Source of the DNA: Alishewanella tabrizica
Lineage (GTDB): Bacteria; Pseudomonadota; Gammaproteobacteria; Enterobacterales; Alteromonadaceae
Reading direction: 5' to 3'
NCBI RefSeq assembly: GCF_014652375.1
Contig: NZ_BMYR01000007.1
Span: 186,001 to 250,000 of the forward strand
Length of the DNA: 64,000 bases
Both the position numbers and the translations under genes were made by a program. How positions within the stretch are numbered: the stretch's first letter is position 1; every line of letters begins with the position of its first letter. A model generated the notes under the pieces. That model was not told where the DNA came from. It saw only the letters and a program-made list of their open reading frames with translations, and searched no databases. This document shows positions 1 through 11,160 of the stretch, piece by piece.

Positions 1-2
1 TT

Positions 3-605
3 ACATTTGATTTTAAACCACAAAAAAACATTTTTAGCAGATCATCCCTTAGATTACCTGAGAATAAGCTCTTGATAACCTTGATTGGCGGTAGATTAAC
101 AACTGAATTCTCAGAGAGTTTTTTACAAGAGTTATTACCGCTATGTGATCAAGGGATCCATTTTGTTACCGTTGGATATTTTGATACTTATACCCAACTT
201 TGTGACAAATACCCTCGTTTTCAACAAAACTCAAGTCATTTGGGCTTCCAAGACGACGTTCTAGCCGTCCTCGAAACATGCGACCTATTCCTTAACCCGC
301 CAAGAGCGGGAGGAGGAAGTTCCGCAGCTGAAGCCTTATTCAAAGGGAAACCGGTTATCACTCTTAATATGGGTGATGTTGCAACAACAGCTGGACAGGC
401 ATTTATAGTTAATAATATGCATGAATTGCGCGAAAAAATTATTAAATATAAAAACGATAAAAATTTTTATCTGGAGCAATCACAAATAGCCAAGGATAGA
501 GCTAAAGTGCTTATGAACAGTGACATGGCATTTTCCGATGTTTTACAACAAATAAACCTACATCATTTTTTTGATTACCCATGGCAGCTATACAAGCAGA
601 TGTAA
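3..605 (+). CDS. Glycosyltransferase, C-terminal part (5' end outside window)
   Basis: The reading frame is open from base 3 to the stop at 603-605, so the gene starts upstream of the window and the TTG at 72 is internal. The visible ~200 residues hold a GT-B-like nucleotide-sugar binding half: a short Rossmann segment (ITLIGGRL), then a loop NPPRAGGGSSAAEALFKGKP that resembles the donor-binding motif of SPINDLY/HMW1C-like and related glycosyltransferases. It converges with flrA and probably belongs to the same glycosylation island, continuing leftward. Acceptor and donor cannot be read from the fragment. Confidence 0.7.
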   Translation, partial: TFDFKPQKNIFSRSSLRLPENKLLITLIGGRLTTEFSESFLQELLPLCDQGIHFVTVGYFDTYTQLCDKYPRFQQNSSHLGFQDDVLAVLETCDLFLNPPRAGGGSSAAEALFKGKPVITLNMGDVATTAGQAFIVNNMHELREKIIKYKNDKNFYLEQSQIAKDRAKVLMNSDMAFSDVLQQINLHHFFDYPWQLYKQM

Positions 606-640
606 CAAAATAACCAGCTAGGCAGTAAAAAATTTACTGC

Positions 641-2122
641 CTAATCATCTTTGCCCAGATTATACTTACGCATTTTTTCTACTAGGGTGGTACGTCTTAA
701 ACCCAGGATCTCAGCGGCACGGGCGACAATAAAATCATGTCGTTCCAGCGCTTGAGAAATAAACCGGATCTCCAGCTCAGCCAGAAATTCTTTTAAGTCC
801 AAGCCATCATGTGGTAAGTCATGCAAGATACTCTGCACCGCAAAACTAGTTTCTAACGAAATGGGACTGGTTGCAGCAACCCTTTCTTCATTAGCGTCAT
901 CATCATTATCATCGGTTTGAAACAAGGCATTTAATAAATCGCGTTCTTGTAATGCTTCGGGATAGACAGGCTGATAACTCTCAACCTCAAGGTGTTGATA
1001 CTTTTTAGGAAGCTCAGCAACATCAATCACTTGATCAGGATACATGATCACCATTCTTTCCAGTAAGTTACCTAATTCACGCACGTTACCTGGCCAAGAG
1101 TGCAATTTCAGGCTCTCTATAGCGCGCTCAGTAAACTTTACTTTAGCCTGATGCGACTGATATTGCCGATTCAACAATTCGTTAATCAGCAAAGGTAAAT
1201 CTTCTGCACGTTCATGCAGAGCGGGGGTCTCAATAGGAAATACATTTAGCCGATAGTATAAATCTTCACGAAAACTGCCTTCGGCGATCATTGTTTCCAA
1301 ATCACGATGCGTTGCCGCAATAATACGAACATCCGCTTTTAAGATTTGCGAACCGCCTACCCGTTCAAAGATGCGCTCTTGCAATACCCTTAATAGCTTT
1401 ACCTGCATCGGTTGTGGCATATCACCTATTTCATCTAAAAACAGCGTCCCCCCTTGTGCCAGTTCAAAGCGCCCTTTACGGGTTGATATTGCCCCAGTAA
1501 AGGCGCCTTTTTCATGCCCAAATAATTCACTTTCTAATAACTCAGCTGGAATGGCACCGCAGTTAATGGGCACAAAAGGACCACTTGCGCGATGCGACAG
1601 CAAATGAATATTGCGGGCAACCACTTCTTTGCCCGTACCCGAAGGACCAAGCACTAATACATTGGCTTCCGTTCTGGCAACTTGCTGAATTAAAAAACGG
1701 ATTTTTTGCATGGCTGGTGCTTGCCCCACCATGCCATCAAACTTAGCCTGATTGTCTAGTTTTTTATGGGTAGGCAATAAACGGTGATATTGCTGCGCAT
1801 CACGCAACAATTGGGTCAGGCTAGCATAAGCAAAATGTTCACTTAATACCCCAATAACATTGGCATGCTCGAGCAAGAACGCCAAACTGTCGCTAATAAC
1901 AATAAAGGCGCATGCCGGAAACTGGCGTATTAACATTGCAGGTTCAACCTGTTCAGTGGCCCCTAACAGGACCACAGACTCTGGATGCAATTGCAGTTTG
2001 TTTATGACTGTGTCAGGCGTAAGCAAATGATGTGCTTCACCAATAAAGCTTAATACAGTAGACAATCGCTCTCGGCGACCAGCCTGCATATCAACAATAT
2101 AAAGATTGGGATTTTCTGACAT
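641..2122 (-). CDS. flrA: Flagellar master regulator FlrA (FleQ family), sigma-54 activator
   Basis: This 493-residue sigma-54 enhancer-binding protein is expected to activate early flagellar operons. It has an N-terminal degenerate receiver (1-115), an AAA+ domain with Walker A GPSGTGKE (159-166), the sigma-54 contact loop GAFTGA (206-211) and Walker B GTLFLDEIG (~225-233), and a Fis-type helix-turn-helix near 460-490 (AAEILGLRRTTLVEKM). The usual phosphoacceptor position reads VVLLGAT, with no Asp, as in FleQ/FlrA proteins controlled by FleN/FlhG or c-di-GMP rather than phosphorylation. A GTG six bases upstream (2128) is possible; ATG 2122 is preferred. flrB/flrC do not follow: the next gene is a convergent glycosyltransferase. 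Confidence 0.92.
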   Translation of the reverse strand: MSENPNLYIVDMQAGRRERLSTVLSFIGEAHHLLTPDTVINKLQLHPESVVLLGATEQVEPAMLIRQFPACAFIVISDSLAFLLEHANVIGVLSEHFAYASLTQLLRDAQQYHRLLPTHKKLDNQAKFDGMVGQAPAMQKIRFLIQQVARTEANVLVLGPSGTGKEVVARNIHLLSHRASGPFVPINCGAIPAELLESELFGHEKGAFTGAISTRKGRFELAQGGTLFLDEIGDMPQPMQVKLLRVLQERIFERVGGSQILKADVRIIAATHRDLETMIAEGSFREDLYYRLNVFPIETPALHERAEDLPLLINELLNRQYQSHQAKVKFTERAIESLKLHSWPGNVRELGNLLERMVIMYPDQVIDVAELPKKYQHLEVESYQPVYPEALQERDLLNALFQTDDNDDDANEERVAATSPISLETSFAVQSILHDLPHDGLDLKEFLAELEIRFISQALERHDFIVARAAEILGLRRTTLVEKMRKYNLGKDD

Positions 2123-2186
2123 TAGCACACAGATTATTAGTCTTCTTTCAATTCATTGTACAAGCTGTGCGCGCCCTTGCAAGGCA

Positions 2187-2227
2187 AAACGCTATTTTTT
2201 TGACGCCTTGTCAAAAAAATAGCGTTT
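2187..2227. terminator. Perfect 18-bp inverted repeat between flagellin and flrA
   Basis: AAACGCTATTTTTTTGAC (2187-2204) is followed by GCCTT and its exact complement (2210-2227). The hairpin lies between the stop of the short flagellin (2290) and the start of flrA (2122), both on the minus strand. It could end flagellin transcription or separate the two units, but the stem is AT-rich with T/A runs inside rather than after it, so a classical rho-independent terminator is not certain. CAAGGC (2180-2185) can alternatively pair with GCCTTG (2205-2210). Confidence 0.5.
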
Positions 2228-2289
2228 GATTAAAATCTAAACCCTCTGATGTTTTAACAAGCGCAACCTATCTCGCACGAAGCATCAAG

Positions 2290-3081
2290 CTAGCTCAATA
2301 ATGATAGCGCTTGCTCTGAGGTGACGCGGGCTTGCATCGCAACATTAATTGAGCTTTGCGCTAAGATACCGTTAGCCGCCCGCTCTGCACTCGCTTTAGC
2401 AAAATCTAAGTCTGCAATGCGTGAACGCGCTTCTGCGGTTGCCACTTGCTGTCCTGAAACTGCATTAGCTGTTCCTTGAAATGCATTAATGCTTGCGCCG
2501 ATGTCCGCTTGAAACGCCCCGAGTTGCTCTGCCGTACTGCGAAGGGTCGCTAAATTATTGGCTTGATTAGCGGGCTGAGTGATATCAAGATTAAACAGAT
2601 TCTGATCCGCCAAAACGGCGCTGAGATCAGTCGTTTGCAGTGCCACGCTACTTTCACCGGCATTAAAGGTGAGATTACTGTCAGTAAACAGCGCTTTGCC
2701 CGCAAACTCTGCACCCAGCCCTTGCTGAATATTAGCCAAATAACCATTTGCTTCAGTTTGCAGCGCTTGCCGATCGGCATCATTGTAAATGCCATTACCC
2801 GCCGCAATGGTTAAACGCTCTAGTTCCAGCACATTATCATTAATACCTTGTAACGCTTGATCATAGACGCGTGCAAAAGCGATACCGTCAGCCAGATTAC
2901 GCTGCCCCTGCCCTTGCGCATTAAGGGTACTACTTAGCCGATTAGCAATTTGTAATCCTGCAGAATCGTCAGCGGCACTGTTAATGCGCTTACCCGTGGC
3001 TTGCTGCTGCGCCAGTTTTTGTTGTTGCTGCAGAACATTATTAAGGATATTGGTATTCGGTGTGTTAACTTTCATAGCCAT
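2290..3081 (-). CDS. Short divergent flagellin (third flagellin)
   Basis: The 263-residue protein has flagellin D0/D1 ends. The N-terminus reads VNTPNTNILNNVLQQQQKL, followed by RINSAADDSAGLQIANRLS; the C-terminus contains ARSRIADLDFAKASAE and ends EQALSLLS. The middle is very short, so surface domains D2/D3 are absent. It differs clearly from the two near-identical flagellins at 34.4-36.4 kb and stands alone beside flrA. A GAGGAAGA ribosome site precedes ATG 3081; a second in-frame ATG lies 6 bases later. No sigma-28 site is visible upstream, unlike the other two flagellins. It could be a minor filament component or a junction-like flagellin. Confidence 0.85.
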   Translation of the reverse strand: MAMKVNTPNTNILNNVLQQQQKLAQQQATGKRINSAADDSAGLQIANRLSSTLNAQGQGQRNLADGIAFARVYDQALQGINDNVLELERLTIAAGNGIYNDADRQALQTEANGYLANIQQGLGAEFAGKALFTDSNLTFNAGESSVALQTTDLSAVLADQNLFNLDITQPANQANNLATLRSTAEQLGAFQADIGASINAFQGTANAVSGQQVATAEARSRIADLDFAKASAERAANGILAQSSINVAMQARVTSEQALSLLS

Positions 3082-3104
3082 TCTTCCTCAAATTAATTGG
3101 TTAT

Positions 3105-3133
3105 AGTTTAGCCTGATCTGCAGATATACTCAA
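3105..3133 (-). promoter_or_regulatory. Possible sigma-70 promoter of the short flagellin
   Basis: Read on the minus strand, TTGAGT, 17 bases and TAAACT match the -35/-10 pattern 4 of 6 each, about 25 bases before the start codon. No TAAAGTTT/GCCGATAA (sigma-28) or GG-N10-GC (sigma-54) pattern is present in this gap. Weak evidence. Confidence 0.3.
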
Positions 3134-3325
3134 TTTCCTGATTGTTTTAGCTAGCTGTTTTAGTCGCTAAACTCAGCACAGACTTGCATCAACAATTAAA
3201 GTAGTTAAACTTGAATAGTATGCGCCCTAAATGCTATCTGATTTTACTAGGTTTTCTTAAACGCTTACGCTAATCTCATATCACATATTGGGTGAATAAT
3301 AATGACAATAACTCGGGTGGGCTGA

Positions 3326-5489
<2,164 letters not shown>

Positions 5490-5493
<4 letters not shown>

Positions 5494-6188
5494 ATATTGC
5501 CATTATTCCTGCCCGTGGCGATAGTAAGCGCATACCTCGGAAAAATATCAAAGATTTTTGCGGTCAGCCGATGTTGGCTTATCCGATTAAGGCGGCACTA
5601 CAAAGTGGCATTGTTGATAAAGTCGTGGTATCGACAGACGATCACGAAATAGCGGATATTGCCCGGCAATATGGTGCCCAAGTGCCGTTTATGCGCCAGC
5701 CAAACTTAGCCGATGATTATACAGGCACCAGTGCCGTGATCCGAGATGCTATACGCCAGTTACAGCAACTGGGTTGGGATCTAAAATACTGTGCTTGCTT
5801 ATATGCCACAACCCCATTACTCAATGCCACAGTTATTCGCGACGGTTATCAGCAATTGCTGGCAAACACCGCTGATTATGTGTTTACCAGTGCCCGTTTC
5901 TCTTTTCCGATCCAACGAGCTTTACTACTGACTGAAAGGGGCGGCGTTATGCCGTTCGATGCTGCTAGCATAGGGAAACGCTCACAAGATTTAGCCCCCG
6001 CTTATCATGATGCGGGCCAGCTTTATTGGGCCAGCGCCGAGACTTGGCTAGACACCAATAAACAGGTCTTTGGTGACAACTCGCGAATGCAGGTATTACC
6101 CGATCATTTGGTCCAGGATATCGACACCTTGGACGACTGGCACCGGGCAGAACTGCTATATAAATTGCTACAGCAGGAACATGCCTGA
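5490..6188 (+). CDS. pseF: CMP-pseudaminic acid cytidylyltransferase PseF
   Basis: The 232-residue protein activates pseudaminic acid with CTP. The N-terminal signature AIIPARGDSKRIPRKNIK is the CMP-NulO synthetase nucleotide-binding motif. A DxD-like VVSTDDHEIA and the DIDTLDDWHRAE tail are typical of PseF. It starts inside the pseC stop codon (ATGA) and overlaps pseG by 8 bases. A second, different cytidylyltransferase lies at 15377-16057. Confidence 0.94.
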
Positions 6189-7212
6189 GATGCAGGTACT
6201 GTTTCGAACCGATGCGTCTGTCACGCTTGGCAGCGGCCATGTAATGCGTTGCCTTACATTAGCTAAAGCACTTACGCAGCAAGGCGCTAATTGTCATTTT
6301 ATCTGCCGCAAAATAAATGGCAATCTTATCGACTTTATCCGCCAACAGGGTTTTACCGTACTTGTATTGCCAGCACAGCTAACCTCAGAACAAGAAGACG
6401 CTCACCAGACTCTGGTGCAGCTTAAGCAGCCTTATCAGCTGTTAGTACTGGATCACTACGAACTTGGCTACGCCTTTTGCCAACTGTTACGCCAACGCTG
6501 TAAAACTGTACTGGTTATTGACGATTTAGCCAACCGTTCGCACGATTGTGACTTATTACTTGATCAGAATCTGCTGCCAAATGCCGATGCACGTTATACT
6601 GCTTTGGTGCCCCCAAATTGCAAACAGTTACTCGGTCCACACTATGCACTGCTGCGTGATGAGTTTTATCAGACCAGCGCCAGCAGACAACAAAATCATA
6701 TACTGGTGAGCTTTGGTGGTAGCGATGAACACAATTTAACCGCTCTGGCAATAAACGCCATAAAGCAGCTAAAGCCCGAGCAAGTTACGGCCGATATAGT
6801 AATAGGGGAAAATAACCCATGGCGCATCGCGCTTGAAAAGCAGCTTGCCAGCTTACCTAATATGCAGTTACATGTGCAAAGCAAAAATATGGCAACACTG
6901 ATGCAACGCGCGCAGTTGATGCTGGGTGCAGGCGGTGCGACCCATTGGGAAAGATGCATCAGTGCTCTGCCTGGTTTGGTCGTAACAATTGCCGAAAATC
7001 AACAGGCAACAACAGCTTATTTGGACAAACTGGGGGCATGTATTTGGTTGGGCAATGCCACTGAGCTCACTGAGGCATTGCTGATAGAAAAAATAAGTTA
7101 CTATCTGAAAAAACCAGAATTGCTTCAAGCGGTTGCGACTGCAGCAAGCAGCGTAACCCCTGCAGGCGGTGGAGCCTTGGCTGTAGTAGAAGAGCTACTC
7201 GCGCTGCAATAA
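6181..7212 (+). CDS. pseG: UDP-2,4-diacetamido-2,4,6-trideoxy-L-altrose hydrolase PseG
   Basis: The protein removes UDP to release 2,4-diacetamido-2,4,6-trideoxy-L-altrose, the substrate of PseI. Its 343 residues have a GT28/MurG-like GT-B fold. The N-terminal GSGHVMRC carries the catalytic-type His at about residue 20, and the C-terminal half contains MLGAGGATHWER. The reading frame is open further upstream, to 6070, but homology begins at MQVLFRTDAS; AGGA sits 4 bases before ATG 6181, so that start is used. It overlaps pseF and is followed 21 bases later by pseI. Confidence 0.94.
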   Translation: MPEMQVLFRTDASVTLGSGHVMRCLTLAKALTQQGANCHFICRKINGNLIDFIRQQGFTVLVLPAQLTSEQEDAHQTLVQLKQPYQLLVLDHYELGYAFCQLLRQRCKTVLVIDDLANRSHDCDLLLDQNLLPNADARYTALVPPNCKQLLGPHYALLRDEFYQTSASRQQNHILVSFGGSDEHNLTALAINAIKQLKPEQVTADIVIGENNPWRIALEKQLASLPNMQLHVQSKNMATLMQRAQLMLGAGGATHWERCISALPGLVVTIAENQQATTAYLDKLGACIWLGNATELTEALLIEKISYYLKKPELLQAVATAASSVTPAGGGALAVVEELLALQ

Positions 7213-7233
7213 AAAATCATTAGGATTAACAAT

Positions 7234-8283
7234 ATGTCGGTAATCTTACTTGGCAACAAAAAAGTAGGTGCCAAAGAGGCACCCTTTATTATTGCTGAAC
7301 TCTCGGGTAACCATGACCAATCGCTGGATAAGGCATTAGCAATGGTTGATGCTGCTGCCGCAGCTGGTGCAGATGCAATTAAATTGCAAACCTACACGGC
7401 AGATAGCATGACGCTGGCTATCCATGAGGGTGACTTCGTGATTCAAGATCCGAATAATTTGTGGCAGGGTAGATCGCTGCATAGTCTTTATCAACAGGCT
7501 ATGACGCCCTGGGAATGGCATGCCCCCCTATTTAAACGCGCTCAATCGCACGATATGCTGGCATTTAGCACGCCTTTTGACGTTAACGCTATCGCTTTTT
7601 TAGAGCAGCTTAATGTGCCCTGCTACAAAATTGCCTCATTTGAAAACAGCGATCACGCTCTGCTGGCTGCAGTAGCTAAAACCGGTAAGCCTGTGATTAT
7701 GTCTACCGGTATGGCAACACAAACCGAGCTGGCTGAATCGGTAGAGGTACTGCGTAAACACGGTTGCAATCAGCTTATCTTACTAAAATGCACCAGCCAC
7801 TACCCGGCCGATCCGGTTGATGCCAATCTGGCGACAATCCCGCATTTAGCTCAGCTGTTTAACTGTCAGGTTGGTTTGTCTGACCATACTGCCGGTATCG
7901 GTGTAGCCGTTGCCAGTGTGGTGCTGGGCGCAACAGTAATTGAAAAACACTTTGTACTCGACAGAAGTGAAGGTGGTGTTGACGCCGAGTTTTCCCTTGA
8001 GCCCGATGAATTTTCCGCGCTGGTGCAGGAATGTAAGCGCGCTGCGGTAGCGCTGGGTAAAGTCACTTACGGCGGCACAGACAAAGAGCAGGCCTCGCGT
8101 AAATACCGCCGCTCATTATATGTTGCCGAAGATATGCAACCAGGTGACATTTTCACCCCGGCTAACTTACGTTCTGTGCGCCCCGGCTTGGGTCTGGAAC
8201 CGAAATATCTGCCAATGTTGCTGGGTAAACCAATTAAAAAGGCGGCAGCCAAAGGCACCGCGATGAGCTGGGAGTATCTGTAG
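7234..8283 (+). CDS. pseI: Pseudaminic acid synthase PseI
   Basis: The protein condenses the PseG product with phosphoenolpyruvate to give pseudaminic acid. Its 349 residues comprise a NeuB TIM barrel (IIAELSGNHDQS near residue 18; GLSDHTAGIGV and VIEKHFVLDRSEGGVD in the second half) and a C-terminal SAF (antifreeze-like) domain from about residue 285 (SLYVAEDMQPGDIFTPANLR). The SGNHD motif and the lack of extra domains separate it from the NeuB fusion at 16054. Confidence 0.95.
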   Translation: MSVILLGNKKVGAKEAPFIIAELSGNHDQSLDKALAMVDAAAAAGADAIKLQTYTADSMTLAIHEGDFVIQDPNNLWQGRSLHSLYQQAMTPWEWHAPLFKRAQSHDMLAFSTPFDVNAIAFLEQLNVPCYKIASFENSDHALLAAVAKTGKPVIMSTGMATQTELAESVEVLRKHGCNQLILLKCTSHYPADPVDANLATIPHLAQLFNCQVGLSDHTAGIGVAVASVVLGATVIEKHFVLDRSEGGVDAEFSLEPDEFSALVQECKRAAVALGKVTYGGTDKEQASRKYRRSLYVAEDMQPGDIFTPANLRSVRPGLGLEPKYLPMLLGKPIKKAAAKGTAMSWEYL

Positions 8284-8287
8284 CGCT

Positions 8288-8875
8288 ATGCTGACAGCAA
8301 AGCAGTATCCCGTCAGTCAGTTTCGCCCTCTAACTGAGGCCGACCTGGAGCTGGTATGGCAGTGGCGTAACCAACCGGATATCCGGCGCAATATGCACAA
8401 TGACACGCCTATTAGCTGGCATGAACACCTGGCCTGGTTTGAAAAACTGCAGTCTGATTTAAGCCGTAACTTCTTTGTTTTTTATCAGAATGAACGGCCG
8501 ATAGGCGTGCTTAACTTTAACCAGCACAGCAGCGGCGTGCTGGAATGGGGCTGCTATTTGGGTGAAACCAATGTCTGGCCAGGCTCAGGGCTGTTGCTGG
8601 AGATTGCCGCACTGGACTATGCGACAATGCAAAACGCACAGCACAGCCTATATGCTGAAGTACTGTCTTTTAACCAAAGCGTGCTAAAAATGCACCAGTT
8701 GTTTGGTTACCAGCCTTTACCCGACTTCCCGGGCAAACACAGAGATAATCAGCCTTATCAGGTAAAAGCGTTTCACTACCCGCTGGCCGACTGGCGTGCC
8801 AACCGCGACGCCGTATTAGCGCGTTTGCCAAAGCAAATTGCTGCAGCGGCCAGTTTTATTCAATTTACTCAGTAG
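8288..8875 (+). CDS. pseH: UDP-4-amino-sugar N-acetyltransferase PseH (GNAT)
   Basis: The 195-residue GNAT acyltransferase begins 5 bases after pseI. It has the typical RPLTEADLELVWQWRNQPDIR start and the N-terminal W-R-N signature of RimJ/PseH-like enzymes. In the pathway PseH acetylates the 4-amino group made by PseC. Position and family support the assignment. Because an ACP and acyl-activating ligase follow directly, this enzyme may accept an acyl group other than acetyl; that is inference. Confidence 0.85.
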   Translation: MLTAKQYPVSQFRPLTEADLELVWQWRNQPDIRRNMHNDTPISWHEHLAWFEKLQSDLSRNFFVFYQNERPIGVLNFNQHSSGVLEWGCYLGETNVWPGSGLLLEIAALDYATMQNAQHSLYAEVLSFNQSVLKMHQLFGYQPLPDFPGKHRDNQPYQVKAFHYPLADWRANRDAVLARLPKQIAAAASFIQFTQ

Positions 8876-8886
8876 CAGGTTTTAAC

Positions 8887-9144
8887 GTGGAACTGGAACA
8901 TACTATTCGCCAAACGCTGGATCAGGTTGCCATCATCGCAAACTGTCAATTGATTGATAACATCAACGATGACACGGTACTGCTGCAAAGCGGGCTCGAC
9001 TCGCTGGGCTTCGCGATGCTGGTCGCGCAACTGGAAGAAGATTTAGGCATAGATCCGTTCAGCCAGATGCAAATAGCCGTTTATCCACGCACTTTTGCCG
9101 AATTTGTCGGCGTTTATCGCCAGACACTGGCAAACGGCAACTAA
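8887..9144 (+). CDS. Acyl carrier protein, island-encoded
   Basis: The 85-residue ACP has the phosphopantetheine site GLDSLGF with Ser39. It starts at GTG 8887 with AGG seven bases upstream. It is not the housekeeping AcpP: the sequence is less acidic and the neighbours are not fab genes. It lies between pseH and a stand-alone adenylating ligase, which suggests that the ligase loads an acyl group onto this carrier for use by an island acyltransferase or reductase. The acyl group cannot be predicted from sequence. Confidence 0.85.
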   Translation: MELEHTIRQTLDQVAIIANCQLIDNINDDTVLLQSGLDSLGFAMLVAQLEEDLGIDPFSQMQIAVYPRTFAEFVGVYRQTLANGN

Positions 9145-9149
9145 AACCA

Positions 9150-10451
9150 ATGAATCTGCTGCAGCGACTGCAACAAGCGAACTATAACAGCACTGCCATC
9201 AGCGCCGGGGCTGATATCAGCTATCCGCAGTTGGTAGCGCAAGCGGTGCAACTGAGGCAGCAATATCCGGCACTGCAACATCATGCTATCGCCCTAAGCT
9301 ACACCGACCTTAGCACTTTTACCTGTGACCTGTTGGCGTTTGACGGTTGGTGCCGGGCACTTTATCTGCTGCCGGATAACAACCTTGAATTGCCAGAGCA
9401 GGTTATCCGCTGGCCTGAAAATACCTCAACCGCACCTATAACCGCAACTGCAACTGCAACGCCTATAGCAGAAACAACCCTCTGGTATCTGGCAACATCA
9501 GGCACCACCGGTACGCCAAAATGGATAGCGCATTCATTTACCAGCTTAAGCCGCGCCGCTAAAGCCTCAGTACAAAGTGCGGCATTGCACTGGGCATTAT
9601 GTTATCAGCCAAGCCGTTTTGCCGGGCTGCAGGTGCTATTGCAAAGTCTGTTATCCGGCGCAGTAATAACCGACTGCAACAGCGGTGATGCGCAGCAGCG
9701 TTTTAACCTGATGCAACAATACAGTGTCAATGCAGTATCGGCCACGCCCTCTTTGTGGCGACAGTTACTGATGACAGCGCAAATAAACGCACTGCCCTTG
9801 CAACAAATAACGCTGGGCGGTGAAATTACCGACCAGCCGTTACTTGATACACTGGCAGCGTTATTCCCAACTGCCCGTCTGCTACATATCTACGCCTCTA
9901 CCGAAGCCGGTGTGGGTTTTGCCGTTGCCGATAAGCGTGCTGGCTTTCCAGCCAGTTGGCTAAATCAATGTCACAGCAACCTGTTGCTTAAAATCGATGC
10001 CAAGCAACATTTATGGTTAAAGCCGCCACAGCTGCCTGATACCCGCCTAGCGTCTGCTGTTGATAGCGATGGCTATCTGGACAGCGGCGATTTAGTCACT
10101 ATTGTACAAGACAGAGTTGTCTTTCTGGGCCGTGCCAGCGGTGTTATTAATGTTGGCGGTAATAAAGTTCATCCCGAGCAGGTAGAACAGGTATTGTTAC
10201 AGTACCCTGCCGTGCGCCAGGCAAAGGTGTATGCCAAAACCAGTAGCGTCATAGGCCAGTTAGTTATCGCAGATATTGTTGTCGACACCGGTACTGACAG
10301 TAAAACACTGCAAGCTCAGTTGGTGCAGCACTGCCAGCAACAACTGGAGCGCTATCAACTGCCCGCCCGGTTTAATATAGTCAGCAGTTTAGCAACCAAT
10401 GCGACTGGTAAGTTAAGCCGTAAGGCTGATGTAAAGGAGCCTCATGAGTAA
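9150..10451 (+). CDS. AMP-forming acyl ligase (ANL superfamily)
   Basis: The 433-residue protein is shorter than usual acyl-CoA synthetases. It has the P-loop SGTTGTPKW at about 117-125, YASTEAG near 250 (aryl/acyl-binding core), DSGDLV near 310 and the C-terminal lysine motif NATGKLSRK near 425. It starts 5 bases after the ACP gene, so loading of the neighbouring ACP is the simplest role. It overlaps the next gene by 8 bases. A tract of ACTGCA-type triplets near 9440-9460 encodes a Thr/Ala linker. The substrate is unknown. Confidence 0.85.
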   Translation: MNLLQRLQQANYNSTAISAGADISYPQLVAQAVQLRQQYPALQHHAIALSYTDLSTFTCDLLAFDGWCRALYLLPDNNLELPEQVIRWPENTSTAPITATATATPIAETTLWYLATSGTTGTPKWIAHSFTSLSRAAKASVQSAALHWALCYQPSRFAGLQVLLQSLLSGAVITDCNSGDAQQRFNLMQQYSVNAVSATPSLWRQLLMTAQINALPLQQITLGGEITDQPLLDTLAALFPTARLLHIYASTEAGVGFAVADKRAGFPASWLNQCHSNLLLKIDAKQHLWLKPPQLPDTRLASAVDSDGYLDSGDLVTIVQDRVVFLGRASGVINVGGNKVHPEQVEQVLLQYPAVRQAKVYAKTSSVIGQLVIADIVVDTGTDSKTLQAQLVQHCQQQLERYQLPARFNIVSSLATNATGKLSRKADVKEPHE

Positions 10452-11160
10452 ATTAGTGATTGTCACCGGCGCCAGCCGTGGTTTAGGTTTAGCGATATGC
10501 CGCCAGTTGCTGCAGGCAGGTTACAGCGTACTGGGATTGGCCAGAACGCCAAGTGATGAGTTAACACAGCTACAACAGCAAGGCTTACTCTTTCGCGCAG
10601 CTGATTTATCTAAACTGGATAACATTCCGGCCCTTTGTAGCGAACTGACTAAACAATACGGCCGGCCTTATGCGCTGATTAACAACGCTGCTGTTGGTTA
10701 TGATGGTGTACTGGCAACGATGCACAACTCTGAGATAAATAGCTTACTTAACCTGAACATTCAGGCACCTATCTTGCTTAGTAAGTACTTGCTAAGGCCA
10801 ATGTTGTTAAACCAAAGCGGCCGTATCGTCAATATTTCGTCGATTATCGCCCGCACCGGTTTTAACGGCTTAAGCGTATATGCCGCAAGCAAAGCGGCAC
10901 TGGAAGGTTTTAGTAAATCTTTAGCCCGTGAAGTTGGCAAAGCCGGTATCACGGTAAATTGCGTGGCACCAGGCTACATGCAAACCGAGATGACGCACAG
11001 CCTGCAGGGCGATAAATTAGAAAGCATAAAACGGCGCAGCCCGCTGGGCCGGCTGGCCACACCGGATGATACAGCAGGTGCAGTGGTGTATCTGCTAAGC
11101 GAGCAAGCAGCTGCGATAACAGGCACAACGATTACTGTTGATGCTGGTAGTACGGCTTGA
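10444..11160 (+). CDS. SDR-family reductase (FabG-like)
   Basis: The 238-residue classical short-chain dehydrogenase has the cofactor motif TGASRGLG (8-15), NNAA near 80, an S-Y-K catalytic set with YAASK near 146-150, and the FabG-like C-terminus GTTITVDAGSTA. It overlaps the ligase gene. A 3-oxoacyl-ACP reductase would suit the ACP/ligase pair, giving a 3-hydroxyacyl group, but sugar reduction is also possible. It is the last gene of the tightly packed pse block; a 149-base gap follows. Confidence 0.85.
   Translation: MSKLVIVTGASRGLGLAICRQLLQAGYSVLGLARTPSDELTQLQQQGLLFRAADLSKLDNIPALCSELTKQYGRPYALINNAAVGYDGVLATMHNSEINSLLNLNIQAPILLSKYLLRPMLLNQSGRIVNISSIIARTGFNGLSVYAASKAALEGFSKSLAREVGKAGITVNCVAPGYMQTEMTHSLQGDKLESIKRRSPLGRLATPDDTAGAVVYLLSEQAAAITGTTITVDAGSTA

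Noticed and set aside
6070-6180. N-terminal extension of pseG inside pseF
   Set aside because: It has no homology-like sequence; ATG 6181 has AGGA and matches the family start.
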